The notes beneath the pieces are model-generated. The model ran no database searches, had not been told where the DNA came from, and worked only from the letters and a program-made list of their open reading frames with translations. A program made the position numbers and the translations under genes. 33,906 bases of DNA from Rhizobiaceae bacterium. GTDB taxonomy: Bacteria > Pseudomonadota > Alphaproteobacteria > Rhizobiales > Rhizobiaceae. The DNA lies in assembly GCA_016763155.1 (NCBI GenBank), contig JAESUH010000067.1, forward strand, positions 1 through 33,906, given 5' to 3'. Every line of letters begins with the position of its first letter. Position 1 is the stretch's first letter. This document shows positions 24,133-32,766 of this stretch, one piece after another.

Positions 24133-24588
24133 CTATTCAGCCACAACGTTCATGGTAGCAGCCAATGCCTTTTCTCCTACCGCAAGACCGCTATGGTCAT
24201 TTGAGTTGAGTGTCACCTTTACTTCCACATTTCCCTTTGGCAGCGAGCCTATGTGAAACCACGGCCCGTAAACTCGGGCCAGTTTTTTTCCATTCACATA
24301 GATATGCGCATGCCCTTGCCCCGCCTGATGATGCTGATTTACCGCCTCTGGCGCAAATTGAAAATTTGTCGTGATAATATGAAGGTTCCAGCCGCCAACA
24401 GGGTCTTTCACAATCTCAATACCAATGCTTGGTGCATCGGCACCCGCGGGCAATGAAACCAGTTTAGAATGATCATGGGAATGCGTACTGTGATCGTGAT
24501 CATCTGATTGCGCGAAGCTGGTCCATAAAAACCCAAGGCCAATAGTTCCTGCCACCACGGTAGTCATAACAATTTTTTTTAATGCCAT
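24133..24588 (-). CDS. His-rich secreted protein of unknown function, probably metal-binding
   Basis: A protein of 151 residues with a signal peptide (MALKKIVMTTVVAGTIGLGF, likely cleaved near SFAQ). The mature N-terminus is DDHDHSTHSHDHS, with five His in eleven residues. The rest has a compact pattern of conserved-looking aromatic and His positions: GGWNLHI (Trp67), NFQFAPEAVNQHH, GQGHAHIYVNG (His93, His95), YGPWFHIG (Trp110, His112) and NSNDHSG (His132). The spacing suggests a small beta-sandwich. I recall similar proteins with this motif layout in marine bacteria, but I cannot name the family. It follows a di-heme MauG/CCP-type gene by 46 bases in the same direction, which suggests a functional pair. 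Copper or iron handling is inferred only. Confidence 0.75.
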   Translation of the reverse strand: MALKKIVMTTVVAGTIGLGFLWTSFAQSDDHDHSTHSHDHSKLVSLPAGADAPSIGIEIVKDPVGGWNLHIITTNFQFAPEAVNQHHQAGQGHAHIYVNGKKLARVYGPWFHIGSLPKGNVEVKVTLNSNDHSGLAVGEKALAATMNVVAE

Positions 24589-24634
24589 AATAAATCTGCC
24601 GTCCTCGTTAATGTATTTAAATTTTCAATAGGCC

Positions 24635-25789
24635 TTAATGTCTAAATGGATTTGAAAATCGAGGGGCTTCCAAAAAATGCTGATCCGTCAAAGTCGCCAA
24701 AAAACCCACCAAGGCCAGTTTGTCTTCCCCCGAAAGCTCCAGCCTGATTGGTGTACCGTCAGTATTCATTAGTAATGGATCGAGATTAACATGAGGTTTC
24801 ACCCCTGATGAATAGTGATCAATAACTTCACCCAATGTTTCAAATCGACCGTCATGCATATAGGGTCCCCGGAGCGAAATATTCTTAAGCGACGCCGCTC
24901 GAAACTTACCATTATCCGTTGGCTTGCCTGATACTTCTCCCCACCCCCCATCGCTGACAGATTTAGCATCCAAACCATTATTGCGAGGGTTTTTCATGAC
25001 AAAGGCATCTATTTCATGACATTGAGCACACCCGCTTCCACCTTTTGAAGCAGGGTTCAAAAACAGAAATTTCCCTCGGTTTTGCATTTTGGAAAACCCG
25101 GTAAAATCTTCCCTCACATCCCCATGCTTTTGGCGTTCAACGTCGTAAAAAGCTTTATCACTCACCATCGAGCGCACGAACTGAGAAAGCGCTGTAGCGA
25201 TGTTGTCCGAGCTTATTTTGCCGTCGCTAAAAGCACTTCTAAACAAGGGTGAATAATACTCAATCTGTTGAATTTTCTTCACCAGCCCCCCCTCTTTCAG
25301 GCCCATTTCGACCGGATCAAAAAAAGGATCCAGAACCTGCTCTTCAAGAGTGGCGGCCCTTTCATCCCAAAAAAAGCGCCCTGTTCGGTTAAATAGCCCA
25401 TTGGCAAGACCCATGGCGTGGCGCCTTGTAATCTTCCCCTCAAAGCCAATGGAAAACCTCGTCGGGTCATCAAATCCGATATTTTGTGAATGGCAAGAGG
25501 CACAACTCACCAGCCCGTTTTTGGAGAGCTTCAAATCATAAAACAGCACTCGCCCAAGGGTAGCACCCGCATCAGTAATCGTGGTGTCGATATTGGATGC
25601 GGAGGGTGGAAGTTGTTTTTGCAGATGGTCGGGCAGTGGCAATTTGTATTGAAACAGGGACACAGGCAGTTTGGGAACCGCCAACAATCGACCACTGGTA
25701 GACTGTTCCTGTGCCGCTAAAGACTGCGGCATAATTAGCAGAATTAAAATTGCGCTCAACAAACCTAATTGAGAACAACGGGCGCGCAA
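24635..25789 (-). CDS. Di-heme c-type protein of the MauG/cytochrome c peroxidase superfamily
   Basis: A protein of about 384 residues with a hydrophobic signal segment (LLSAILILLIMPQSLAA) for export. Two c-heme sites are present: CASCH (96-100) and CAQCH (254-258). Other family signatures are GRFFWDERAATLEEQ (Trp141 between the hemes), SLKNISLRGPYMHDGRFETL and LVGFLATLTD near the end. Tyr326 in EVIDHYSSG falls where MauG and MbnH have their axial Tyr and classical peroxidases have Met; this alignment is from memory. The start is probably the TTG at 25789, one base after the upstream coiled-coil gene's stop; an internal ATG at 25732 would break the signal peptide. It is probably co-transcribed with the His-rich protein downstream. 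Confidence 0.85.
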   Translation of the reverse strand: MRARCSQLGLLSAILILLIMPQSLAAQEQSTSGRLLAVPKLPVSLFQYKLPLPDHLQKQLPPSASNIDTTITDAGATLGRVLFYDLKLSKNGLVSCASCHSQNIGFDDPTRFSIGFEGKITRRHAMGLANGLFNRTGRFFWDERAATLEEQVLDPFFDPVEMGLKEGGLVKKIQQIEYYSPLFRSAFSDGKISSDNIATALSQFVRSMVSDKAFYDVERQKHGDVREDFTGFSKMQNRGKFLFLNPASKGGSGCAQCHEIDAFVMKNPRNNGLDAKSVSDGGWGEVSGKPTDNGKFRAASLKNISLRGPYMHDGRFETLGEVIDHYSSGVKPHVNLDPLLMNTDGTPIRLELSGEDKLALVGFLATLTDQHFLEAPRFSNPFRH

Positions 25790-25790
25790 T

Positions 25791-27074
25791 CTATTTATTT
25801 ACCGCCCGGGCAGTTTCCTGCAATGCACGAATACGGTCAGCCAGTGTGTTCGTGGCCCTGGAGGACGAACCGTTCGTTTTTCCACCGGCAGCCTTGCGAG
25901 CTGGTTTTGCCTTTGCGAGAATTTGATGGATCGGCGAATTTTCGCCTTCAATAGAGGCCGTCATGGAAGTTACTTGCGCGGCTAAATCATTGATCCGTTC
26001 ACGTAAAATCGAATTTTCACGCCGTTCAGAATCCCAGTCCTCAGCTTTGTCACGTTGATAGGCAAGCAAAGACTCGCTTAATTTGTCGCGCTCTTCTCCC
26101 ATCTCCTGAAGTTCTTCTTCAAGCCGCTTCTTATCCATTTTAATTGAACCCATTGCCGCTTCAACATTCTCGTTTGAAGCATCATTCAACAGCGCTTCCA
26201 TTTGCAAGTTTATCTGGGCAAGCTTGGCTGTAATTTCAACATTATGAGATTTCTCGTCAATCAACTGCCGGGTAAGTTCTGAGTGACTTGCCTCATCCTG
26301 ACCATTGGTCGAGCGAATATCTGAAAGTTCACGTTCACGGCTTTCAAGCGATTGCTCATTTTGAGTAAGCAATTTTTGAGTGCGTACATAGCGGCTCTGC
26401 AAATCATCAAATTTTCGCTTGCCGACGGTCACTTGCGACTTCGCCACAGATAGATCTTTAATCGCCTCTTGCAACTCAACCCCCGCATTGACCTTACCAC
26501 CGGTCGCATCACTCAACCTGTCCGTGAGTTTTTCCATCACGCTATCACGGGCAATCAGTTCAAATCGATTACCTTCTGCATCGCTCTGCGCCACGGTGAG
26601 CTTGATACGCAATTGTTCAAGTTCCAATGCACGAACTTCGAGTTTCTTCTGCATCTCTTCGTGTTGTGCATTGGCACGGGTCAATGCTTCTTCTTTTTGC
26701 CGAAGCAAAGAACGAAGTTCACTGCTTTGAACCTCCAAATCGCCGACCGAACGCACGCGCTGGCCGCTTTCTTCTGCTAGAAGAGCCAGCTCATCGCGTT
26801 TACGATTAATTTCGATGATCTGAACCGCAGCCTTTTCGCGCAATTCCTCAACGCTCATTTCGAGGCGTCTCGTACTCATCGCAAACTCAGCACGCAATTG
26901 ATCTTTATCCGCCTGAATCTCATTGAGGGTCAGGGGTACAGAACTTTCAATACGCTTTTTTGTGAGCATTACCGCTCGGTTCCAGATGGCCGGCGATACC
27001 ATTAACGCCAACAATCCGGCAGCAAGAAAGCCCAACACAAAATACAAGATACCTTCAAGCACAAGATCATCCAA
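25791..27074 (-). CDS. Membrane-anchored long coiled-coil protein
   Basis: A protein of 427 residues with a single N-terminal membrane helix (ILYFVLGFLAAGLLALMVSP), then about 330 residues of charged heptad-like sequence (for example LRAEFAMSTRRLEMSVEELR, SRERELSDIRSTNGQDEASH and LEEELQEMGEERDKLSESLL). A basic, Ala/Gly/Ser-rich tail (KPARKAAGGKTNGSSS) leads to a final short helix (NTLADRIRALQETARAVNK). No enzyme motif is seen. The helix position and charge suggest the coil is cytoplasmic. The stop is one base from the start of the MauG-like gene, so the two are coupled, although a functional link is unproven. Similar proteins occur in rhizobia as hypotheticals, from memory. Confidence 0.75.
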   Translation of the reverse strand: MDDLVLEGILYFVLGFLAAGLLALMVSPAIWNRAVMLTKKRIESSVPLTLNEIQADKDQLRAEFAMSTRRLEMSVEELREKAAVQIIEINRKRDELALLAEESGQRVRSVGDLEVQSSELRSLLRQKEEALTRANAQHEEMQKKLEVRALELEQLRIKLTVAQSDAEGNRFELIARDSVMEKLTDRLSDATGGKVNAGVELQEAIKDLSVAKSQVTVGKRKFDDLQSRYVRTQKLLTQNEQSLESRERELSDIRSTNGQDEASHSELTRQLIDEKSHNVEITAKLAQINLQMEALLNDASNENVEAAMGSIKMDKKRLEEELQEMGEERDKLSESLLAYQRDKAEDWDSERRENSILRERINDLAAQVTSMTASIEGENSPIHQILAKAKPARKAAGGKTNGSSSRATNTLADRIRALQETARAVNK

Positions 27075-27197
27075 GCTATTAAAAAGTTAAACGAAACCCA
27101 TTGCCCGCATATTTTGTGACGGAACAACAATGAATTTCATCATCACACGAATATGAGTCTTTTTCTATGGAAACAGTTTATTAACCTTAAAGAAGGC

Positions 27198-27821
27198 CTA
27201 GAACGGGTTGCTTGTCGGCGTGCGGCGAAGCTTCAAATATCCAATATTTACGCCCAATCTTGCACCAACACCGGTTTTAATTGGCACCAGATGCACCCCA
27301 CTGCGCGTCAATACAGTTACCCCAACACCGCCTATCAAATAGGCAGAACCTGAGACACCGAAATAGCGTCGGTACAAATCTTCAATCGATGGGAGGTTAT
27401 AAACCAGGATCATGGTTCGGTTACCATCAACACCATAGTCCCAGCCAACGGATGGGCCCTGCCAGTAAACCTGATGGTCGCCAGCATTCTTGGTGTAAAT
27501 CACCCCTTCACCATAGCGCAATCCGCCAATAAATGCGCCACTGGCCTCTTCACCCAGAATATACCCATTGGGCAAACCATATTTTGAAAAGGCCCGTTCA
27601 ACTGCGCTTGCAAGCGACCCGGAAGTGGAGCCAAAGAAACGGTGTCCGGCATCAACAACCTCACGGGTGGTATAGCGTTCGCTGCTTTGAGCATTTGCCC
27701 GATTGCTCGATAGAACCAGCGTAGCCAGAAACAGAGCCAAAACCAGAACGAAACCGGATACAATTCCAATCAACGCTGAATGTGCTCTATCTGGTGAATA
27801 TGTTTTGGTACGAGATACCAT
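27198..27821 (-). CDS. eipA: EipA, envelope integrity protein (DUF1134)
   Basis: A protein of 207 residues. A long N-terminal segment (IGIVSGFVLVLALFLATLVL, then NRANAQ) is a signal peptide. The mature part is a DUF1134 domain: REVVDAGHRFFGSTSGSLAS, ASGAFIGGLRYGEGVIYTK, VGWDYGVDGNRTMILVYNL, YRRYFGVSGSAYLIGGVGVT and VGARLGVNIGYLKLRRTPT. In Brucella abortus the homologue, EipA, is a periplasmic beta-barrel-like protein needed for envelope integrity and virulence, and its gene lies next to chpT. The same divergent pairing is found here, with 232 bases between the start codons. Confidence 0.92.
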   Translation of the reverse strand: MVSRTKTYSPDRAHSALIGIVSGFVLVLALFLATLVLSSNRANAQSSERYTTREVVDAGHRFFGSTSGSLASAVERAFSKYGLPNGYILGEEASGAFIGGLRYGEGVIYTKNAGDHQVYWQGPSVGWDYGVDGNRTMILVYNLPSIEDLYRRYFGVSGSAYLIGGVGVTVLTRSGVHLVPIKTGVGARLGVNIGYLKLRRTPTSNPF

Positions 27822-28053
27822 GAAAAAACCTCATCAAAATGCGAGTGAAAACCTTTAAGCCGACTATGGCTTCAAACCTTTTCAGAATAGTGAACAAATT
27901 ATGATTATAATTAGGCACATTTTACATAATCGTCTTAGCCAACACCGATAAACCTCATTTGCCGCAATTTTTATTCAATCATTGTTAAGGATAAATCATA
28001 TAAATTGCGCTCAGATTCGATCGATTTCAATCACCTAGATAAGGACCAATCCC

Positions 28054-28698
28054 ATGCCTAAACTCCCAAAACTGGAAGCCATGGATCTGGCCGCATTATT
28101 GAGCAGTCGCATATGTCATGATATTATTTCTCCTGTAGGTGCCATCGCCAATGGGCTGGAACTTCTGGATGAAGACCTTGATCCAGAAACCAGCGAAATT
28201 GCCATGGAGCTGATCCGTTCATCAGCAAAAAATGCCTCGGCGAAATTGCAGTTTTCACGCATCGCATTTGGTGCAGCTGGTTCTGCCACGGCTGATGTAG
28301 ATACAGGCGACGCAGAAAAAGTTGCTCGCGGCTATTTCGACAACGAGAAAAAGACCAACCTGGAATGGGTTGGTGAGCGCACCTATATGCAGAAAGAAAA
28401 GGTGAAGCTCCTGCTCAATCTGTTGCTGATTTCACTTGGCGCTATTCCCCGCGGTGGTTTGGTGCATGCAGAAATCATCGACCCCAATGGCACAGCAAAA
28501 CTTGTGATAACTGCAACAGGACCCAAAGCACGCGTCCCCCCTGCTTTCCTCGACCTGCTCAGTGGCACGTTTGCAGAACACATCGACGCCCATGCCATTC
28601 AGCCAATCTATACATTGATGTTGGCTGAATCAGCAAAGATGGAAGTCAAAGTGGTTCTCGAAGGCGAAAGCGTCGTGTTCACAGCCGAAAGCGCATAA
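28054..28698 (+). CDS. chpT: Histidine phosphotransferase ChpT
   Basis: A protein of 214 residues with an N-terminal dimerisation/phosphotransfer helix (MDLAALLSSRICHDIISPVG) in which His22 should be the phosphorylated residue, then a degenerate HATPase-like domain without ATP-binding G boxes. In Caulobacter and Brucella, ChpT passes phosphate from CckA to CtrA and CpdR, controlling cell cycle and division. Length and layout are normal. The adjacent eipA gene is divergent. No TTAA-N7-TTAA CtrA box is seen in the intergenic region. It converges with the lactate-dehydrogenase-like gene, with 11 bases between stops. Confidence 0.93.
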   Translation: MPKLPKLEAMDLAALLSSRICHDIISPVGAIANGLELLDEDLDPETSEIAMELIRSSAKNASAKLQFSRIAFGAAGSATADVDTGDAEKVARGYFDNEKKTNLEWVGERTYMQKEKVKLLLNLLLISLGAIPRGGLVHAEIIDPNGTAKLVITATGPKARVPPAFLDLLSGTFAEHIDAHAIQPIYTLMLAESAKMEVKVVLEGESVVFTAESA

Positions 28699-28709
28699 AT
28701 CAGAACTTA

Positions 28710-29885
28710 TCAATCACCTTTGATTGAAAATTCAACATTCTGGATGTCGCTCAAACTGCGGCATCCAAGCTGGCTCATATTATTCTTCAAGTCAGCCGAA
28801 AATATCGTATGCCCATGATTAGCGCCCTTTTTGTTGCCCATGGCACAAACCGCGTAAATAAACGGCCGCCCGGCAAATACAAAATCTGCGCCCATACGAA
28901 GAGCTCGAACAATATCCAGCCCGGTTCTAAACCCGCTATCAATCAAAACTTTGGTCTCTTTCTTACCCGTTTTAACCGCTGAAACAATTTTTGGCAGGGC
29001 CTCGATCGAAGAAGGCGCACCGTCAAACTGGCGTCCTCCATGGTTTGAAACCCATATTCCATCCACACCACAAGCCACAGCCTGCTTGGCATCTTCAGCA
29101 GATAAAATACCCTTCAAGACCAGTGGGCCATCCCATTGAGCCCGAATTTCCTTTAGGTATTCCCAGTCCAAAACATTGCTAAGTTGACCACCCACAAACA
29201 CCGCCATGTCGGAAAATTTGCTGGATTCTGCATATGGCTCCAGATTAAGAAATCTCGGATTCCCACGTATCAGTGTTTCTATCGTCCATTTAGGACGCAT
29301 CGCGGCACGGAAAATCGTTTTGGGGTTCATTACTGGCGGCATTTCCAGACCCGCTCTTCGCTGGCGTTCACGCATGGATGGCACCGGCACATCGGCAGTT
29401 ACAACCAGAACCGAAAATCCGGATTTCTTTGCCCGATTGAGCAAATCATCACGAATTTCTCTCGATTGCGTAGCATAAAGCTGGAACCAGCCATTTCCTT
29501 TTGCCAATGGCCCAACGACTTCAATGCTTTCAGCAGCAACAGTACTCAAGCAATACGGAATACCGTGTTCACCCGCCATCTTCGCCAGCGCCTGTTCCGC
29601 CCCCGGCCACATCATGCTCGACATGCCCACCGGAGAAACACCGAAGGGCGATTGATAATACTTGCCGAATAATTCCACCGACGTATCAGGTTCATATGAA
29701 CCCTGCATAAATCGCGGAGTTAGGAGTATTTTTTGTAGGTCCGATGCATTTCGATCTTTGCCCTGTTCATCTCCAGTACCGCTATCCAGATATTCATAAG
29801 CAAAATATGGGGTCCGTCTTTTGGCCAGCTTTCTTAAATCACTGAACGCCGGATAACGCCCATCCGGTAAAGCTGCATTTCTCAT
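28710..29885 (-). CDS. FMN-dependent alpha-hydroxy-acid oxidase/dehydrogenase (LldD family)
   Basis: A protein of 391 residues with a (beta/alpha)8 FMN fold. Active-site features are present: SNHGGRQFDGAPSSIEALP with catalytic His282 and Arg285, Lys258 in LVLKGI, Tyr137 in WFQLYATQ, and the phosphate-binding IDSGFRTGLDIVRAL, then FAGRPFIYAV. These enzymes oxidise L-lactate, glycolate, mandelate or similar 2-hydroxy acids; which one is not decided by sequence here. It has no signal peptide. The start at 29885 (MRNAALPDGRYPAFSDLRK) is divergent from the putrescine operon, with about 110 bases between it and the chosen aminotransferase start. Confidence 0.92.
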   Translation of the reverse strand: MRNAALPDGRYPAFSDLRKLAKRRTPYFAYEYLDSGTGDEQGKDRNASDLQKILLTPRFMQGSYEPDTSVELFGKYYQSPFGVSPVGMSSMMWPGAEQALAKMAGEHGIPYCLSTVAAESIEVVGPLAKGNGWFQLYATQSREIRDDLLNRAKKSGFSVLVVTADVPVPSMRERQRRAGLEMPPVMNPKTIFRAAMRPKWTIETLIRGNPRFLNLEPYAESSKFSDMAVFVGGQLSNVLDWEYLKEIRAQWDGPLVLKGILSAEDAKQAVACGVDGIWVSNHGGRQFDGAPSSIEALPKIVSAVKTGKKETKVLIDSGFRTGLDIVRALRMGADFVFAGRPFIYAVCAMGNKKGANHGHTIFSADLKNNMSQLGCRSLSDIQNVEFSIKGD

Positions 29886-29995
29886 TTATGTCTCGCCTAA
29901 TCAAAATTATCTGTAATATTTTACAAGCATATTTGTTAATTTCACCAAGTTCCACTATTCATTTAAGAGTACAACTATTTATCGCGTGGAGCTAT

Positions 29996-31369
29996 ATGAC
30001 TACCAACCCAAATTCCCCATCTGCAGATGAACTTAAACAGAATGACCTTGCCCATCATTGGCATCCATTTACCGATCATTCGGAGCTGGATGATAAGACA
30101 TTACGTCTGATCACCCACGCCAATGGCTCCTATATATGGGATTCAAACGGCAACAAAATTCTTGATGGCATGGCGGGCCTTTGGTGTGTGAACGTTGGTT
30201 ATGGCCGCAGCGAAATCGTTGATGCGGTCACCAAGCAGATGAGCGAACTGCCCTATTACAACACATTTTTTAAGTCCACCCACCAACCAGTGGCGGAACT
30301 GGCAGAAAAAATTGCCTCTCTCACCCCCGGCGATCTCAATCATGTTTTCTTCACAGGCTCCGGGTCCGATGCAAATGACACGGTCCTTCGTCTCGTGCGC
30401 ACTTATTGGGGGCACAAAGGCAAGAAAGACAAAACAATTATCATCGCCCGGAAAAATGCTTACCACGGCTCCACCATGGCAGGTGTTTCCCTTGGCGGCA
30501 TGAGCGGCATGCACGATCAGGGCGCTCCGTTAATTCCCGATATCGCTCACATCAAACAGCCCTATTGGTTCCATGAGGGCGGTGATATGAGCCCCGATGA
30601 ATTTGGCTTGGAATGCGCTCGCGATCTGGAAAAGAAAATTGATGAATTGGGCGAAGACCGCGTTGCTGCCTTTATCGCCGAACCGGTTCAGGGTGCGGGC
30701 GGCGTCATCATCCCGCCTGAGACCTACTGGCCCGAAATCATGCGCATTTGCAAAGAGCGCGATATTTTATTTGTCGCCGATGAAGTAATCACCGGCTTTG
30801 GCCGTCTTGGCGAATGGTTTGGTTCGCAACATTTTGGCTTGCAACCAGATGTCATCGCCATGGCGAAAGGGCTATCCTCCGGCTATTTGCCAATTGGTGC
30901 CGTTGCCTTTTCTGATGAAATTTCAAATACTTTGCAGAAGGGTGAATTCGCCCACGGCTACACCTATTCTGGCCATCCAGCCTGTTGTGCCGCTGCCCTC
31001 GCCAATTTGAAAATCATCGAAGAAGAAAAACTGATTGAACGCGTCAAAAACCATACCGCCGGTTATTTCGCCGAAAAATGGGCAAGCCTTGGCGAGCATC
31101 CACTCGTGGGAGAGGCAAGATCTATCGGCCTAGTTGGGGCATTGGAAATGGTCCCTGAAAAACCAAAGCGCTCAAAATTCAAAAACGAAGGCGACACCGG
31201 CGCAATTTGCAGGGATCATTGTTTCAACAACGGCCTCGTCATGCGGGCCGTGCGCGACACTATGATCGTATCCCCGCCCCTCATCATTACCGATAATGAA
31301 ATCGACGAAATGGTCGAAAAAGCATGGAAGTCTCTTGACCAGACCCATGCCAGCATAGGTGTCAAATGA
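29996..31369 (+). CDS. Class III omega-aminotransferase, probably putrescine-pyruvate (SpuC-like)
   Basis: A protein of about 457 residues of fold-type I PLP enzymes. Lys291 (DVIAMAKGLSSGYLPIGA) should bind PLP and Asp262 (LFVADEVITGFGRLG) its ring nitrogen; other signatures are FTGSGSDANDTVLRLV and YTYSGHPACCAAALA. The N-terminus (LAHHWHPFTDHSEL) matches SpuC-type polyamine transaminases. The frame opens at 29888, but the extra 36 residues are unlike the family and the ATG at 29996 has TGGAG about 6 nt upstream. It starts a three-gene operon with glutamine-synthetase-like and FAD-oxidase genes; that context supports putrescine or another diamine as substrate. The next gene overlaps by ATGA. 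Confidence 0.88.
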   Translation: MTTNPNSPSADELKQNDLAHHWHPFTDHSELDDKTLRLITHANGSYIWDSNGNKILDGMAGLWCVNVGYGRSEIVDAVTKQMSELPYYNTFFKSTHQPVAELAEKIASLTPGDLNHVFFTGSGSDANDTVLRLVRTYWGHKGKKDKTIIIARKNAYHGSTMAGVSLGGMSGMHDQGAPLIPDIAHIKQPYWFHEGGDMSPDEFGLECARDLEKKIDELGEDRVAAFIAEPVQGAGGVIIPPETYWPEIMRICKERDILFVADEVITGFGRLGEWFGSQHFGLQPDVIAMAKGLSSGYLPIGAVAFSDEISNTLQKGEFAHGYTYSGHPACCAAALANLKIIEEEKLIERVKNHTAGYFAEKWASLGEHPLVGEARSIGLVGALEMVPEKPKRSKFKNEGDTGAICRDHCFNNGLVMRAVRDTMIVSPPLIITDNEIDEMVEKAWKSLDQTHASIGVK

Positions 31370-32766
31370 ATCATTTAAAGCCAAATATCAGCCTCGATGT
31401 CTCGCCGGTTTTCAAGGAGGGCCAAAACAAAGAGCTAGATGCATGGATCAGAAACCACCGGGTAGATGAAGTGGAATGCGTCACTCCAGACCTTGCAGGC
31501 GTGGCCAGAGGCAAAGTAATGCCGGCATTAAAATTCATCCGCGAAGAAAACGTACGAATGCCCGTTTCTATATTGCTGGCAACTGTCACAGGCGATTTCC
31601 CGGAATTCGATACCGAAATCAGGGCTTATGATGTTGATGCAGATGTTATCCTCATACCAGATATTACCACCGCGCGAGCTGTACCGTGGGCGATGGATCC
31701 ATCTATCCAAATCATCCACGATGCCTTTGATCGGCAAGGACGCCCAATATCCTTCACCTCTCGCAATGTGCTTCGCCGCATATTGAAGCTTTACGAGGAC
31801 AAAGGATGGCGTCCGGTTATTTCTCCCGAAATCGAATTCTATCTTACCAAACCAAACACCAACCCTGAAAACCCGCTTGAGCCGCCCATTGGCCGTTCTG
31901 GTCGTCAAAGCCACTCCAAACAGGCTTATTCCTTGTCCGCCGTGGATGAATTCGACCGGGTAATTGAACATATTTATGATTACGCCGAGGCCCAATCTCT
32001 CAATATCGATACCATTTTGCACGAATCAGGTGCCGCCCAATTGGAAATCAATCTTCAACATGGCGATCCGCTAGAACTCGCTGACGAGGTGTTTTTGTAT
32101 AAGCGCCTTATCCGCGAAGCGGCCCTCCAATGCGGTTGCTACGCAACTTTCATGGCCAAACCCATGGGTAACCAGCCAGGCAGCGCCATGCATATTCACC
32201 AAAGTGTGGTGGATTCAAAAACCGGTAAAAACATTTTTTCCGATGCAAAAGGCGATGCAACTCCGGCCTTCAGCCACTTCATTGGCGGGCAACAAAAATA
32301 TTTGACCGATGCAGCCATCCTGATGGCGCCTTATGTGAATTCTTACCGCCGTCTGGTGCCCGAAATGTCAGCCCCGATCAATCTCGATTGGGGCCATGAT
32401 AATCGCTCCGTTGGTCTGCGCGCACCGCGTGCAAAACCTGAAGCACGCCGCCTGGAAAACCGACTGGTGGGCGCAGATGCAAATCCCTATCTGGCCATCG
32501 CTGCCAGTCTGGCTTGCGGTTATTTGGGTATGATCAACGAAGTAAAACCGCGCAAAGAGGTCACAACCGAAGTTCTAATTCCTGGCCGCGATCTACCCAC
32601 CGGCCTGTTGGATGCTGCAAAGGCACTCGATGAATCAAAAGAGCTGCGCGCAGTTTTGGGCGATCTGTTCGTTGACGTATATGTTGGCATTAAACGCAAG
32701 GAACACGAAGATTTCATGCTGGTCATCAGCCCATGGGAACGCGAACATTTACTGTTGAACGTTTAA
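31366..32766 (+). CDS. puuA: Gamma-glutamylputrescine synthetase (glutamine-synthetase family, PuuA-like)
   Basis: A protein of 466 residues of the glutamine synthetase fold, in the polyamine branch: the N-terminal domain reads DEVECVTPDLAGVARGKVMP, and the catalytic part has VISPEIEFYLTK, SGAAQLEINLQHGDPLELAD, GSAMHIHQSVVD and DWGHDNRSVGLRAPRAKPEA. It should ligate glutamate to putrescine using ATP, the first step of the Puu route. It overlaps the aminotransferase stop by 4 bases, and its own stop overlaps the start of the next gene by one base. Preference for putrescine over other amines is inferred from the cluster. Confidence 0.9.
   Translation: MNHLKPNISLDVSPVFKEGQNKELDAWIRNHRVDEVECVTPDLAGVARGKVMPALKFIREENVRMPVSILLATVTGDFPEFDTEIRAYDVDADVILIPDITTARAVPWAMDPSIQIIHDAFDRQGRPISFTSRNVLRRILKLYEDKGWRPVISPEIEFYLTKPNTNPENPLEPPIGRSGRQSHSKQAYSLSAVDEFDRVIEHIYDYAEAQSLNIDTILHESGAAQLEINLQHGDPLELADEVFLYKRLIREAALQCGCYATFMAKPMGNQPGSAMHIHQSVVDSKTGKNIFSDAKGDATPAFSHFIGGQQKYLTDAAILMAPYVNSYRRLVPEMSAPINLDWGHDNRSVGLRAPRAKPEARRLENRLVGADANPYLAIAASLACGYLGMINEVKPRKEVTTEVLIPGRDLPTGLLDAAKALDESKELRAVLGDLFVDVYVGIKRKEHEDFMLVISPWEREHLLLNV

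Noticed and set aside
24133-25789. Canonical MbnP/MbnH copper-handling pair
   Set aside because: The small protein is only 151 residues and has no cysteines, so it is not MbnP as described; only an analogous arrangement is proposed.
29888-29995. Longer aminotransferase start at 29888
   Set aside because: The first 36 residues are hydrophobic and unlike SpuC-type enzymes, and the ATG at 29996 has a suitable ribosome site.
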